Source: Pontederia crassipes (Eukaryota; Streptophyta; Magnoliopsida; Commelinales; Pontederiaceae). From it: a stretch of 64,000 nt of DNA. The stretch's first letter is position 1; every line of letters begins with the position of its first letter. Positions 1-12,485 of this stretch are shown piece after piece. The notes under the pieces are model-generated. The model worked only from the letters and a program-made list of their open reading frames with translations, was not told the DNA's origin and made no database searches. The position numbers and the translations under genes were made by a program. The stretch spans positions 17,062,501 through 17,126,500 of the forward strand of contig CM060197.1 of assembly GCA_030549335.1 (NCBI GenBank). Direction: 5' to 3'.

Positions 1-148
1 GTTCAAAGCTATAAGTTATAGATACTTATTACTACCTTTGGGTGTCCTAAGAGGTGATAGATCTTTGGAACTTTAACTCTATTTCAAACCGAAGTTGAAC
101 CGTTACAATCGATGTTAAAGCTCTTGGGGATTGGATTCTTAGAGTAAG
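1..148. repeat. Family A satellite monomer (representative copy)
   Basis: This is the first full unit and sets the numbering used here. Family A is told from family B by G at 67, T at 113, A at 119, G at 126 and A at 146. Landmarks along the monomer are GTTCAAAG at 1-8, a short dyad at 9-21, a BglII-like AGATCT at about 59-64, two CpG-containing CCG motifs near 90 and 101, and the TTAGAGTCTTAGAG segment near 131-144. This copy carries private changes from the A consensus in its last third (for example GATGTTAAAG and GGATTGGATTC). A monomers fall into subtypes by bases 32-36 (CAACC, CATCC, CATAC or CCACC) and by bases 61-70 (ATCTTTGGAA or ATCTCAAGAA). The unit start is arbitrary. Confidence 0.95.
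9..21. other. 13-bp dyad conserved in nearly all monomers
   Basis: CTATAAGTTATAG reads as CTATAA, a central G, then TTATAG, which is the reverse complement of CTATAA: a perfect 6-bp arm palindrome with a one-base centre. It recurs at the same place in almost every monomer of both families. Rare copies break it, for example GGCCATAAG near 33,727, 38,459, 43,195, 46,155, 48,967 and 58,141, GCGATAAG in one family A HOR monomer, and GTCATAG at 51,047, 52,527 and 60,221. Short dyads are common in centromeric satellites and have been proposed to favour non-B DNA or protein binding; any such role here is inference. Confidence 0.8.
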
Positions 149-718
149 GTTCAAAGATATAAGTTATAGATACTTATTACATCCTTTGGGTATCCTAAAA
201 GATGATAGATCTTAAAAACTTTAACTCTATTTCAAACCGAAGTTGAACCGTTACAATCAATGATAAAACTCTTGGGGATTAGAGTCTTAGAGTAAAGTTC
301 AAAGCTATAAGTTATAGATACTTATTACAACCTTTGGGTGTCCTAAGAGGTGATAGATCTTTGGAACTTTAACTCTATTTCAAACCGAAGTTGAACCGTT
401 ACAATCAATGATAAAGCTCTTGGGGATTAGAGTCTTAGAGTAAGGTTCAAAGCTATAAGTTATAGATACTTATAACAACCGTTGGGTGCCCTAAGAGGTG
501 ATAGATCTTTGGAACTTTAAGTCTATTTCAAACCGAAGTTGAACCGTTATAATCAATGATAAAGCTCTTGGGGATTAGAGTCTTAGAGTAAGGTTCAAAG
601 CTATAAGTTATAGATACTTATTACATCCTTTGGGTGTCCTAAGAGGTGATAGATCTTTGGAACTTTAACTCTATTTCAAACCGAAGTTGAACCGTTACAA
701 TCAATGTTAAAGCTCTTG

Positions 719-1898
719 GGGATTAGAGTCTTAGAGTAAGGTTCAAAGCTATAAGTTGTAGATACTTATTACATACTTTGGGTTTCCTAAGAGATGATAG
801 ATCTCAAGAACATTAACTCTATTTCAAACCGAAGTTGAACCGTTACAATCAATGATAAAGCTCTTGGGGATTAGAGACATAGAGTAAGGTTCAAAGCTAT
901 AAGTTATAGATATTTATTACAACCTTTGGGGGTCCTAAGAGGTGATAGATCTTTGTAACTTTTACCCCATTTCAAACCGAAGTTGAACCGTTACAATCAA
1001 TGATAAAGCTCTTGGGGATTAGAGTCTTAGAGTAAGGTTCAAAGCTATAAGTTATAGATACTTCTTACATCCATTGGGTGTGCTAAGAGGTGATAGATCT
1101 CAAGAACTTTAACTCTATTTCAAATCGAAGTTGATCCGTTACAATTAATGATAAAGCTCTTGGGGTTTAGAGTCTTAGAGTAAGGTTCAAAGCTATAAGT
1201 TATAGATACTTATTACATCCTTTGGGTGTCCTTTGAGGTGATAGATCTTTGGAACTTTAACTCTATTTCAAACCGAAGTTGAACCGTTACAATCAATGAT
1301 AAAGTTCTTGGGGATTAGAGTCTTAGAGTAAGGTTCAAAGCTATAAGTTATAGATACTTATTACATCCTTTGGGTGTCCTAAGAGGTGATAGATCTTTGG
1401 AACTTTAACTCTATTTCAAACCGAAGTTGAACCGTTACAATCAATGATAAAGCTCTTGGGGATTAGAGTCTTAGAGTAAGGTTCAAAGCTATAAGTTATA
1501 GATACTTATTACATCCTTTGGGTGTCATAAGAGGTGATAGATCTCAAGAACTTTAACTCTATTGCAAACCGAAGTTGAACCGTTACAATCAATGTTAAAG
1601 CTCTTAGGGATTAGAGTCTTAGAGCAAGGTTCAAAGCTATAAGTTATAGATACTTATTACATATTTTGGGTTTCCTAAGAGATGATAGATCTCAAGAACA
1701 TTAACTCTATTTCAAACCGAAGTTGAACCGTTACAATCAATGATAAAGCTCTTGGGGATTAGAGACATAGAGTAAGGTTCAAAGCTATAAGTTATAGATA
1801 CTTATTACAACCTTTGGGTGTCCTAAGAGGTGATAGATCTTTGTAACTTTTACCCTATTTCAAACCGAAGTTGAACCGTTACAATCAATGATAAAGCT
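719..1898. repeat. Local 888-bp-offset duplication in heterogeneous family A
   Basis: A rare combination occurs twice: a CATAC or CATAT monomer with CAAGAACATT, followed by GAGACATAGAG, followed by a CTTTGTAACTTTTACCC monomer. The GACAT marker is at 876 and 1,764, an offset of 888 bp or six monomers. The two copies carry a few private differences (for example CATATTTTGGG only in the second), so they are older than the near-identical copies farther right. Outside this pair the first 2.8 kb shows monomer variants in no obvious order. Confidence 0.75.
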
Positions 1899-2959
1899 CT
1901 TGGGGATTAGAGTCTTAGAGTAAGGTTCAAAGCTATAAGTTATAGATACTTATTACATCCTTTGGGTGTCATAAGAGGTGATAGATCTCAAGAACTTTAA
2001 CTCTATTTCAAACCGAAGTTGAACCGTTACAATTAATGATAAAACTCTTGGGGTTTAGAGTCTTAGAGTAAGGTTCAAAGCTATAAGTTATAGATACTTA
2101 TTACATCCTTTGGGTGTCCTAAGAGGTGATAGATCTTAAGAACATTAACTCTATTTCAAACCGAAGTTGAACCGTTACAATCAATGATAAAGCTCTTGGG
2201 GATTAGAGTCTTAGAGTAAGGTTCAAAGCTATAAGTTATAGATACTTATTACATCCTTTGGGTGTCCTAAGAGGTGATAGATCTTAAGAACTTTAACTCT
2301 ATTTCAAACCGAAGTTGAACCATTACAATCAATGATAAAGCTCTTGGGGATTAGAGTCTTAGAGTAAGGTTCAAAGCTATAAGTTATAGATACTTATTAC
2401 ATCCTTTGGGTGTCCTAAGAGGTGATAGATCTTAAGAACTTTAACTCTATTTCAAACCGAAGTTGTACCGTTACAATCAATGATAAAGCTTTTGGGGATT
2501 AGAGTCTTAGAGTAAGGTTGAAAGCTATAAGTTATAGATACTTATTACAACCTTTGGGTGTCATAAGAGGTGATAGATCTTTGGAACTTTAACTCTATTT
2601 CAAACCGAAGTTGAACCGTTATAATCAATGATAAAGCTCTTGGGGATTAGAGTCTTAGAGTAAGGTTCAAACCTATAAGTTATAGATACTTATTACATCC
2701 TTTGGGTGTCCTAAGAGGTGATAGATCTTTGGAACTTTAACTCTATTTCAAACCAAAGTTGAACCGTTACAATCAATGATAAAGCTCTTGGGGATTAGAG
2801 TCTTAGAGTAAGGTTCAAAGCTATAAGTTATAGATACTTATTACAACCTTTGGGTGTCCTAAGAGGTGATAGATCTTTGGAACTTTAACTCTATTTCAAA
2901 CCGAAGTTGAACCGTTACAATCAATGATAAAGCTCTTGGGGATTAGAGTCTTAGAGTAA

Positions 2960-4890
2960 GGTTCAAACCTATAAGTTATAGATACTTATTACATCCTTTG
3001 GGTGTCTTAAGAGGTGATTGATCTCAAGAACTTTAACTCTATTTCAAATCGAAGTTGAACCGTTACAATCAATGATAAAACTCTTGGGGATTAGAGTCTT
3101 AGAGTAAGGTTCAAAACTATAAGTTATAGATACTTATTACAACCTTTGGGTGTCCTAAGAGGTGATAGATCTTTGGAACTTTAACTCTATTTCAAGCCGA
3201 AGTTGAACCGTTACAATCAATGATAAAGCTCTTGGGGATTAGAGTCTTAGAGTAAGGTTCAAAGCTATAAGTTATAAATACTTATTACATCCTTTGGGTG
3301 TCCTAAGAGGTGATAGATCTTTAAAACTTTAACTCTATTTCAAACCGAAGTTGAACCGTTACAATCAATGATAAAGCTCTTGGGGATTAGAGTCTTAGAG
3401 TAAGGTTCAAAGCTATAAGTTATAGATACTTATTACAACCTTTGGGTGTCCTAAGAGGTGATAGATCTTTGGAACTTTAACTCTATTTCAAACCGAAGTT
3501 GAACCGTTACAATCAATGATAAAGCTCTTGGGGATTAGAGTCTTAGAGTAAGGTTCAAACCTATAAGTTATAGATACTTATTACAACCTTTGGGTGTCCT
3601 AAGAGGTGATAGATGTTTGGAACTTTAACTCTATTTCAAACCGAAGTTGAACCGTTACAATCAATGATAAAGCTCTTGGGGATTAGAGTCTTAGAGTAAG
3701 GTTCAAAGCTATAAGTTATAGATACTTATTACATCCTTTGGGTGTCCTAAAAGGTGATAGATCTTAAGAACTTTAACTTTATTTCAAACCGAAGTTGAAC
3801 CGTTACAATCAATGATAAAGCTCTTGGGGATTAGAGTCTTAGAGTAAGGTTCAAAGCTATAAGTTATAGACACTTATTACAACCTTTGGGTGTCCTAAGA
3901 GGTGATAGATCTTTGGAACTTTAACTCTATTTCAAACCGAAGTTGAACCGTTACAATCAATGATAAAGTACTTGGGGATTAGAGTCTTAGAGTAAGGTTG
4001 AAAGCTATAAGTTATAGAAACTTATTACAACCTTTGGGTGTCCTAAGAGGTGATAGATCTTTCAAACTTTAACTCTATTTCAAACCGAAGTTGAACCGTT
4101 ACAATCGATGATAAAGCTCTTGGGGATTAGAGTCTTAGAGTAAGGTTCAAAGCTATAAGTTATAGATACTTATTACAACCTTTGGGTGTCCTAAGACGTG
4201 ATAGATTTTGGAACTTTAATTCTATTTCAAAACGAAGTTGAACCGTTACAATCAATGATAAAGCTCTTGGGGATTAGAGTCTTAGAGTAAGGTTCAAACC
4301 TATAAGTTATAGATACTTATTACATCCTTTGGGTGTCTTAAGAGGTGATTGATCTCAAGAACTTTAACTCTATTTCAAATCGAAGTTGAACCGTTACAAT
4401 CAATGATAAAACTCTTGGGGATTAGAGTCTTAGAGTAAGGTTCAAAGCTATAAGTTATAGATACTTATTACAACCTTTGGGTGTCCTAAGAGGTGATAGA
4501 TCTTTGGAACTTTAACTCTATTTCAAACCGAAGTTGAACCGTTACAATCAATGATAAAGCTCTTGGGGATTAGAGTCTTAGAGTAAGGTTCAAAGCTATA
4601 AGTTATAGATACTTATTACATCCTTTGGGTGTCCTAAGAGGTGATAGATCTTTAAAACTTTAACTCTATTTCAAACCGAAGTTGAACCGTTACAATTGAT
4701 GATAAAGCTCTTGGGGATTAGAGTCTTAGAGTAAGGTTCAAAGCTATAAGTTATAGATACTTATTACAACATTTGGGTGTCCTAAGAGGTGATAGATCTT
4801 TGGAACTTTAACTCTATTTCAAACCGAAGTTGAAACGTTACAATCAATGATAAAGCTCTTGGGGATTAGAGTCTTAGAGTAAGGTTCAAA
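2960..4890. repeat. 1,331-bp-offset duplication in family A
   Basis: The uncommon GGTGATTGATCTC variant, in a monomer with CAAATCGAAG, occurs at 3,014 and 4,345. The CTTTAAAACTTT variant follows at 3,321 and 4,652. Both pairs give the same offset, 1,331 bp, or nine monomers less one base. The missing base is explained by a one-base deletion near 4,205 (GATAGATTTTGG for GATAGATCTTTGG). The CAAATCGAAG monomer type also recurs near 5,116, 7,808, 8,548, 10,767 and 13,578, with 740 bp (five monomers) between 7,808 and 8,548. Confidence 0.72.
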
Positions 4891-5570
4891 GCTATAAGTT
4901 ATAGATACTTTTTACATCCTTTGGGTGTCCTATGAGGTGATAGATCTTTGGAACTTTAATTCTATTTCAAACCGAAGTTGAACCGTTACAATCAATGATA
5001 AAGCTCTTGGGGATTAGAGTCTTAGAGTAAGGTTCAAACCTATAAGTTATAGATACTTATTACATCCTTTGGGTGTCTTAAGAGGTGATAGATCTCAAGA
5101 ACTTTAACTCTATTTCAAATCGAAGTTGAACCGTTACAATCAATGATAAAACTCTTGGGGATTAGAGTCTTAGAGTAAGGTTCAAAGCTATAAGTTATAG
5201 ATACTTATTACAACCTTTGGGTGTCCTAAGAGGTGATAGATCTTTGGAACTTTAACTCTATTTCAAACCGAAGTTGAACCGTTACAATCAATGATAAAGC
5301 TCTTGGGGATTAGAGTCTTAGAGTAAGGTCAAAGCTATAAGTTATAGATACTTATTACAACCTTTGGGTGTCCTAAGAGGTGATAGATCTTTGAAACTTT
5401 AATTCTATTTCAAACCGAAGTTGAACCGTTACAATCAATGATAAAGCTCTTGGGGATTAGAGTCTTAGAGTAAGGTTCAAAGCTATAAGTTATCGATACT
5501 TATTACAACCTTTGGGTGTCCTAAGACGTGATAGATCTTTGGAACTTTAACTCTATTTCAAACCGAAGTT

Positions 5571-6362
5571 GAACCTTTACAATCAATGTTAAAGCTCTTG
5601 GGGATTAGAGTCTTAGAGTAAGGTTCAAAGCTATAAGTTATAGATACTTATTACATCCTTTTGGTGTCCTAAGAGGTGATAGATCTCAAGAACATTAACT
5701 CTATTTCAAACCGAAGTTGAACCGTTACAATCATTGATAAAGCTCTTGGGGATTAGAGACTTAGAGTAAGGTTCAAAGCTATAAGTTATAGATACTTATT
5801 ACAACCTTTGGGTGTCCTAAGAGGTGATAGATCTTTGTAACTTTTACTCTATTTCAAACCGAAGTTGAACCGTTACAATCAATGATAAAGCTCTTGGGGA
5901 TTAGAGTCTTAGAGTAAGTTTCAAACCTATAAGTTATAGATACTTATTACATCCTTTGGGTGTCTTAAGAGGTGATAGATCTTAAGAACTTTAACTCTAT
6001 TTCAAACCGAAGTTGAACCGTTACAATCAATGATAAAACTCTTGGGGATTAGGGTCTTAGAGTAAGGTTCAAAGCTATAAGTTATAGATACTTATTACAT
6101 CATTGGGTGTCCTAAGAGGTGATAGATCTTTGGAACTTTAACTCTATTTCAAACCGAAGTTGAACCGTTACAATCAATGATAAAGCTCTTGGGGATTAGA
6201 GACTTAGAGTAAGGTTCAAACCTATAAGTTATAGATACTTATTACATCCTTTGGGTGTCCTAAGAGGTGATAGATCTTTGGAACTTTAACTCTATTTCAA
6301 ACCGAAGTTGAACCGTTACAATCAATGATAAAGCTCTTGGGGATTAGAGTCTTAGAGTAAGG
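5571..6362. repeat. Family A segment copied three times (offsets 919 and 4,173 bp)
   Basis: A run of monomers with an ordered marker set (CAATGTTAAAG, CATCCTTTTGG, CATTGATAAAG, CTTTGTAACTTTTACTC, then CATCATTGGG) begins here, is repeated starting near 6,503, and appears again near 9,757. The CAATGTT marker is at 5,584, 6,503 and 9,757. Offset 919 equals six monomers plus a 32-base duplication less one base. Offset 4,173 is confirmed independently by GACTTAGAG at 6,201 and 10,374, and the 5,571 and 9,748 copies also share GAACCTTTACAATC. The copy at about 9,745-10,535 therefore looks like a direct duplicate of this one, while the 6.5 kb copy ends earlier. Confidence 0.78.
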
Positions 6363-6430
6363 TTCAAAGCTATAAGTTATAGATACTTATTACAACCTAA
6401 GCTATAAGTTATAGATACTTATTACAACCT
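6362..6430. repeat. Broken monomer with 32-bp tandem duplication
   Basis: A monomer starts at 6,362 and stops after CAACCT at 6,398. The sequence then restarts at AAGCTATAAG. Bases 6,367-6,398 and 6,399-6,430 are identical 32-base copies. This is the largest break in the 148-bp phase that I found in the window, and it lies at the start of the second copy of the segment described at 5,571-6,362. It looks like the scar of an unequal exchange or replication slippage event. Confidence 0.93.
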
Positions 6431-9400
6431 TTGGGTGTCCTAAGAGGTGATAGATCTTTGGAACTTTAACTCTATTTCAAACCGAAGTTGAACCGTTACA
6501 ATCAATGTTAAAGCTCTTGGGGATTAGAGTCTTAGAGTAAGGTTCAAAGCTATAAGTTATAGATACTTATTACATCCTTTTGGTGTCCTAAGAGGTGATA
6601 GATCTCAAGAACATTAACTCTATTTCAAACCGAAGTTGAACCGTTACAATCATTGATAAAGCTCTTGGGGATTAGAGACTTAGAGTAAGGTTCAAAGCTA
6701 TAAGTTATAGATACTTATTACAACCTTTGGGTGTCCTAAGAGGTGATAGATCTTTGTAACTTTTACTCTATTTCAAACCGAAGTTGAACCGTTACAATCA
6801 ATGATAAAGCTCTTGGGGATTAGAGTCTTAGAGTAAGGTTCAAACCTATAAGTTATAGATACTTATTACATCCTTTGGGTGTCTTAAGAGGTGATAGATC
6901 TTAAGAACTTTAACTCTATTTCAAACCGAAGTTGAACCGTTACAATCAATGATAAAACTCTTGGGGATTAGGGTCTTAGAGTAAGGTTCAAAGCTATAAG
7001 TTATAGATACTTATTACATCATTGGGTGTCCTAAGAGGTGATAGATCTTTGGAACTTTAACTCTATTTCAAACCGAAGTTGAACCGTTACAATCAATGAT
7101 AAAGCTCTTGGGGATTAGAGTCTTAGAGTAAGGTCAAAGCTATAAGTTATAGATACTTATTACAACCTTTGGGTGTCCTAAGAGGTGATAGATCTTTGAA
7201 ACTTTAATTCTATTTCAAACCGAAGTTGAACCGTTACAATCAATGATAAAGCTCTTGGGGATTAGAGTCTTGGAGTAAGGTTCAAAGCTATAAGTTATGG
7301 ATACTTATTACAACCTTTGGGTGTCCTAAGAGGTGATAGATCTTTTGAACTTTAACTCTATTTCAAACCGAAGTTGAACCGTTACAATCAATGATAAAGC
7401 TCTTAGGGATTAGAGTCTTAGAGTAAGGTTCAAACCTATAAGTTATAGATACTTATTACATCCTTTGGGTGTCTTAAGAGGTGATAGATCTTAAGAACTT
7501 TAACTCTATTTCAAACCGAAGTTGAACCGTTACAATCAATGATAAAGCTCTTGGGGATTAGAGTCTTAGAGTAAGGTTCAAAGCTATAAGTTATAGATAC
7601 TTATTACAACCTTTGGGTGTCCTAAGAGGTGATAGAACTTTGGAACTTTAACTCTATTTCGAACCGAAGTTGAACCGTTACAATCAATGATAAAGCTCTT
7701 GGGGATTAGAGTCTTAGAGTAAGGTTCAAACCTATAAGTTATAGATACTTATTACATCCTTTGGGTGTCTTAAGAGGTGATAGATCTCAAGAACTTTAAC
7801 TCTATTTCAAATCGAAGTTGAACCGTTACAATCAATGATAAAACTCTTGGGAATTAGAGTCTTAGAGTAAGGTTCAAAGCTATAAGTTATAGATACTTAT
7901 TACAACCTTTGGGTGTCCTAAGAGGTGATAGATCTTTGGAACTTTAACTCTATTTCAAACCGAAGTTGAACCGTTACAATCAATGATAAAGCTCTTGGGG
8001 ATTAGAGTCTTAGAGTAAGGTTCAAACCTATAAGTTATAGATACTTATTACATCCTTTGGGTGTCCTAAGAGGTGATAGATCTTTGGAACTTTAACTCTA
8101 TTTCAAACCGAAGTTGAACCGTTACAATCAATGATAAAGCTCTTGGGGATTAGAGTCTTGGAGTAAGGTTCAAAGCTATAAGTTATAGATACTTATTACA
8201 ACCTTTGGGTGCCCTAAGAGGTGATAGATCTTTCGAACTTTAACTCTATTTCAAACCGAAGTTGAACCGTTACAATCAATGATAAAGCTCTTGGGTATTA
8301 GAGTCTTAGAGTAAGGTTCAAAGCTATAAGTTATAGATACTTATTACAACCTTTGGGTGTCCTAAGAGGTGATAGATCTTTGGAACTTTAACTCTATTTC
8401 AAACCGAAGTTGAACCGTTACAATCAATGATAAAGCTCTTGGGGATTAGAGTCTTAGAGTAAGGTTCAAACCTATAAGTTATAGATACTTATTACATCCT
8501 TTGGGTGTCTTAAGAGGTGATAGATCTCAAGAACTTTAACTCTATTTCAAATCGAAGTTGAACCGTTACAATCAATGATAAAACTCTTGGGGATTAGAGT
8601 CTTAGAGTAAGGTTCAAAGCTATAAGTTATAGATACTTATTACAACCTTTGGGTGTCCTAAGAGGTGATAGATCTTTGGAACTTTAACTCTATTTCAAAC
8701 CGAAGTTGAACCGTTACAATCAATGATAAAGCTCTTGGGGATTAGAGTCTTAGAGTAAGGTTCAAAGCTATAAGTTATAGATACTTATTACATCCTTTGG
8801 GTGTCCTAAGAGATGATAGATCTCAAGAACATTAACTCTATTTCAAACCGAAGTTGAACCGTTACAATCATTGATAAAGCTCTTGGGGATTAGAGACTTA
8901 GAGTAAGGTTCAAAGCTATAAGTTATAGATACTTATTACAACCTTTGGGTGTCCTAAGATGTGATAGATTATTGTAACTTTTACTCTATTTCAAACCGAA
9001 GTTGAACCGTTACAATCAATGATAAAGCTCTTGGGGATTAGAGACTTAGAGTAAGGTTCAAACCTATAAGTTATAGATACTTATTACATCCTTTGGGTGT
9101 CTTAAGAGGTGATAGATCTTAAGAACTTTAACTCTATTTCAAACCGAAGTTGAACCGTTACAATCAATGATAAAACTCTTGGGGATTAGAGTCTTAGAGT
9201 AAGGTTCAAAGCTATAAGTTATAGATACTTATTACATACTTTGGGTGTCCTAAGAGATGATAGATCTCAAGAACATTAACTCTATTTCAAACCGAAGTTG
9301 AACCGTTACAATCAATGATAAAGCTCTTGGGGATTAGAGTCTTAGAGTAAGGTTCAAAGCTATAAGTTATAGATACTTATTACATACTTTGGGTGTCCTA

Positions 9401-9744
9401 AGAGATGATAGATCTCAAGAACATTAACTCTATTTCAAACCGAAGTTGAACCGTTACAATCATTGATAAAGCTCTTGGGGATTAGAGACTTAGAGTAAGG
9501 TTCAAAGCTATAAGTTATAGATACTTATTGCAACGTTTGGGTGTCCTAAGAGGTGATAGATCTTTGTAACTTTTACTCTATTTCAAACCGAAGTTGAACC
9601 GTTACAATCAATGATAAAGCTCTTGGGGATTAGAGTCTTAGAGTAAGGTTCAAAGCTATAAGTTATAGATACTTATTACAACCTTTGGGTGTCCTAAGAG
9701 GTGATAGATCTTTGGAACTTTAACTCTATTTCAAACCGAAGTTG

Positions 9745-10535
9745 AACCTTTACAATCAATGTTAAAGCTCTTGGGGATTAGAGTCTTAGAGTAAGGTTCA
9801 AAGCTATAAGTTATAGATACTTATTACATCCTTTTGGTGTCCTAAGAGGTGATAGATCTCAAGAACATTAACTCTATTTCAAACCGAAGTTGAACCGTTA
9901 CAATCATTGATAAAGCTCTTGGGGATTAGAGACTTAGAGTAAGGTTCAAAGCTATAAGTTATAGATACTTATTACAACCTTTGGGTGTCCTAAGAGGTGA
10001 TAGATCTTTGTAACTTTTACTCTATTTCAAACCGAAGTTGAACCGTTACAATCAATGATAAAGCTCTTGGGGATTAGAGTCTTAGAGTAAGTTTCAAACC
10101 TATAAGTTATAGATACTTATTACATCCTTTGGGTGTCTTAAGAGGTGATAGATCTTAAGAACTTTAACTCTATTTCAAACTGAAGTTGAACCGTTACAAT
10201 CAATGATAAAACTCTTGGGGATTAGGGTCTTAGAGTAAGGTTCAAAGCTATAAGTTATAGATACTTATTACATCATTGGGTGTCCTAAGAGGTGATAGAT
10301 CTTTGGAACTTTAACTCTATTTCAAACCGAAGTTGAACCGTTACAATCAATGATAAAGCTCTTGGGGATTAGAGACTTAGAGTAAGGTTCAAACCTATAA
10401 GTTATAGATACTTATTACATCCTTTGGGTGTCCTAAGAGGTGATAGATCTTTGGAACTTTAACTCTATTTCAAACCGAAGTTGAACCGTTACAATCAATG
10501 ATAAAGCTCTTGGGGATTAGAGTCTTAGAGTAAGG
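9745..10535. repeat. Second copy of the 5.57-6.36 kb family A segment
   Basis: Markers GAACCTTTACAATC, CAATGTTAAAG (9,757), CATCCTTTTGG, CATTGATAAAG, GTAAGTTTCAAACC, CATCATTGGG and GACTTAGAG (10,374) occur in the same order as at 5.57-6.36 kb, with a constant offset of 4,173 bp. A few private changes (for example CAAACTGAAG near 10,188) separate the copies. The distance is 28 monomers plus the 32-base insertion less small deletions, so the intervening 3.3 kb was either part of a larger duplicated tract that has since diverged or was inserted by later turnover. Confidence 0.75.
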
Positions 10536-10689
10536 TTCAAAGCTATAAGTTATAGATACTTATTACAACCTTTGGGTGTCCTAAGAGGTGATAGATCTTT
10601 GGAACTTTAACTCTATTTCAAACCGAAGTTGAACCGTTACAATCAATGATAAAGCTCTTGGGGATTAGAGTCTTAGAGTAAGGTTCAAA

Positions 10690-12485
10690 CGTATAAGTTA
10701 TAGATACTTATTACATCCTTTGGGTGTCTTAAGAGGTGATAGATCTCAAGAACTTTAACTCTATTTCAAATCGAAGTTGAACCGTTACAATCAATGATAA
10801 AACTCTTGGGGATTAGAGTCTTAGAGTAAGGTTCAAAGCTATAAGTTATAGATACTTATTACAACCTTTGGGTGTCCTAAGAGGTGATAGATCTTTGGAA
10901 CTTTAACTCTATTTCAAACCGAAGTTGAACCGTTACAATCAATAATAAAGCTCTTGGGGATTAGAGTCTTAGAGTAAGGTTCAAAGCTATAAGTTATAGA
11001 TACTTATTACATCCTTTGGGTGTCCTAAGAGGTGGTAGATCTTTGAAACTTTAACTCTATTTCAAACCGAAGTTGAACCGTTACAATCAATGATAAAGCT
11101 CTTGGGGATTAGAGTCTTAGAGTAAGGTTCAAAGCTATAAGTTATAGATACTTATTACAACCTTTGGGTGTCCTAAGAGGTGATAGATCTTTGGAACTTT
11201 AACTCTATTTCAAACCGAAGTTGAACCGTTACAATCAATGATAAAGCTCTTGGGGATTAGAGTCTTAGAGTAAGGTTCAAAGATATAAGTTATAGATACT
11301 TATTACAACCTTTTGGTGTCTTAAGAGGTGATAGGTCTTTGGAACTTTAACTCTATTTCAAACCGAAGTTGAACCGTTACAATCAACGTTAAAGCTCTTG
11401 GGGATTAGAGTCTTAGAGTAAGGTTCAAAGCTATAAGTTATAGATACTTATTACATACTTTGGGTGTCCTAAGAGATGATAGATCTCAAGAACATTAACT
11501 CTATTTCAAACCGAAGTTGAACCTTACAATCAATGATAAAGCTCTTGGGGATTAGAGTCTTAGAGTAAGGTTCAAAGCTATAAGTTATAGAAACTTATTA
11601 CAACCTTTGGGTGTCCTAAGAGGTGATAGATCTTTGAAACTTTAACTCAATTTCAAACCGAAGTTGAACCGTTACAATCAATGATAAAGCTCTTGGGGAT
11701 TAGAGTCTTAGAGTAAGGTTCAAAGCTATAAGTTATAGATAGTTATTACAACCTTTGGGTGTCCTAAGAGGTGATAGATCTTTGGAACTTTAACTCTATT
11801 TCAAACCGAAGTTGAACCGTTACAATCAATGATAAAGCTCTTGGGGATTAGAGCCTTAGAGTAAGGTTCAAAGCTATAAGTTATAGATACTTATTACATC
11901 CTTTGGGTGTCGTAAGAGGTGATAGATCTTTGGAACTTTAACTCTATTTCAAACCGAAGTTGAACCGTTACAATCAATGATAAAGCTCTTGGGGATTAGA
12001 GTCTTAGAGTAAGGTTCAAAGCTATAAGTTATAGATACTTATTACATACTTTGGGTGTCCTAAGAGGTGATAGATCTTTGGAACTTTAACTCTATTTCAA
12101 ACCGAAGTTGAACCATTACAATCAATGTTAAAGCTCTTGGGGATTAGAGACTTTGAGTAAGGTTCAAAGCTATAAGTTATAGATACTTATTACATACTTT
12201 GGGTGTCCTAAGAGATGATAGATTTCAAGAACATTAACCCTATTTCAAACCGAAGTTGAACCGTTACAATCAATGATAAAGCTCTTGGGGATTACAGTCT
12301 TAGAGTAAGGTTGAAAGCTATAAGTTATAGATACTTATTACAACCTTTGGGTGTCCTAAGAGGTGATAGATCTTTGGAACTTTAACTCTATTTCAAACCG
12401 AAGTTGAACCGTTACAATCAATGATAAAGCTCTTGGGGATTACAGTCTTAGAGTAAGGTTCAAAGCTATAAGTTATAGATACTTA
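10690..12485. repeat. Family A segment, first copy of 2,811-bp-offset duplication
   Basis: This run of about twelve monomers is repeated at about 13,501-15,296. Five markers give the same 2,811-bp offset: CAAATCGAAG (10,767 and 13,578), CAACGTTAAAG (11,384 and 14,195), CTCAATTTC (11,646 and 14,457), the GTCGTAAGAGG monomer near 11,911 and 14,722, and GATTACAGTC (about 12,441 and 15,252). The offset is 19 monomers less one base; a GAACCTTACAAT monomer with one base missing accounts for it. Some bases differ between copies, for example GGTGGTAG near 11,033 and CAATAATAAAG near 10,940 only in this copy. Confidence 0.82.

Noticed and set aside
80-110. CENP-B box in the CCGAAGTTGAACCG region
   Set aside because: On the reverse strand TTCGGTTTGAAATAG has the TTCG start, but the required A and CGGG positions of the box are not met. 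No other segment fits better.
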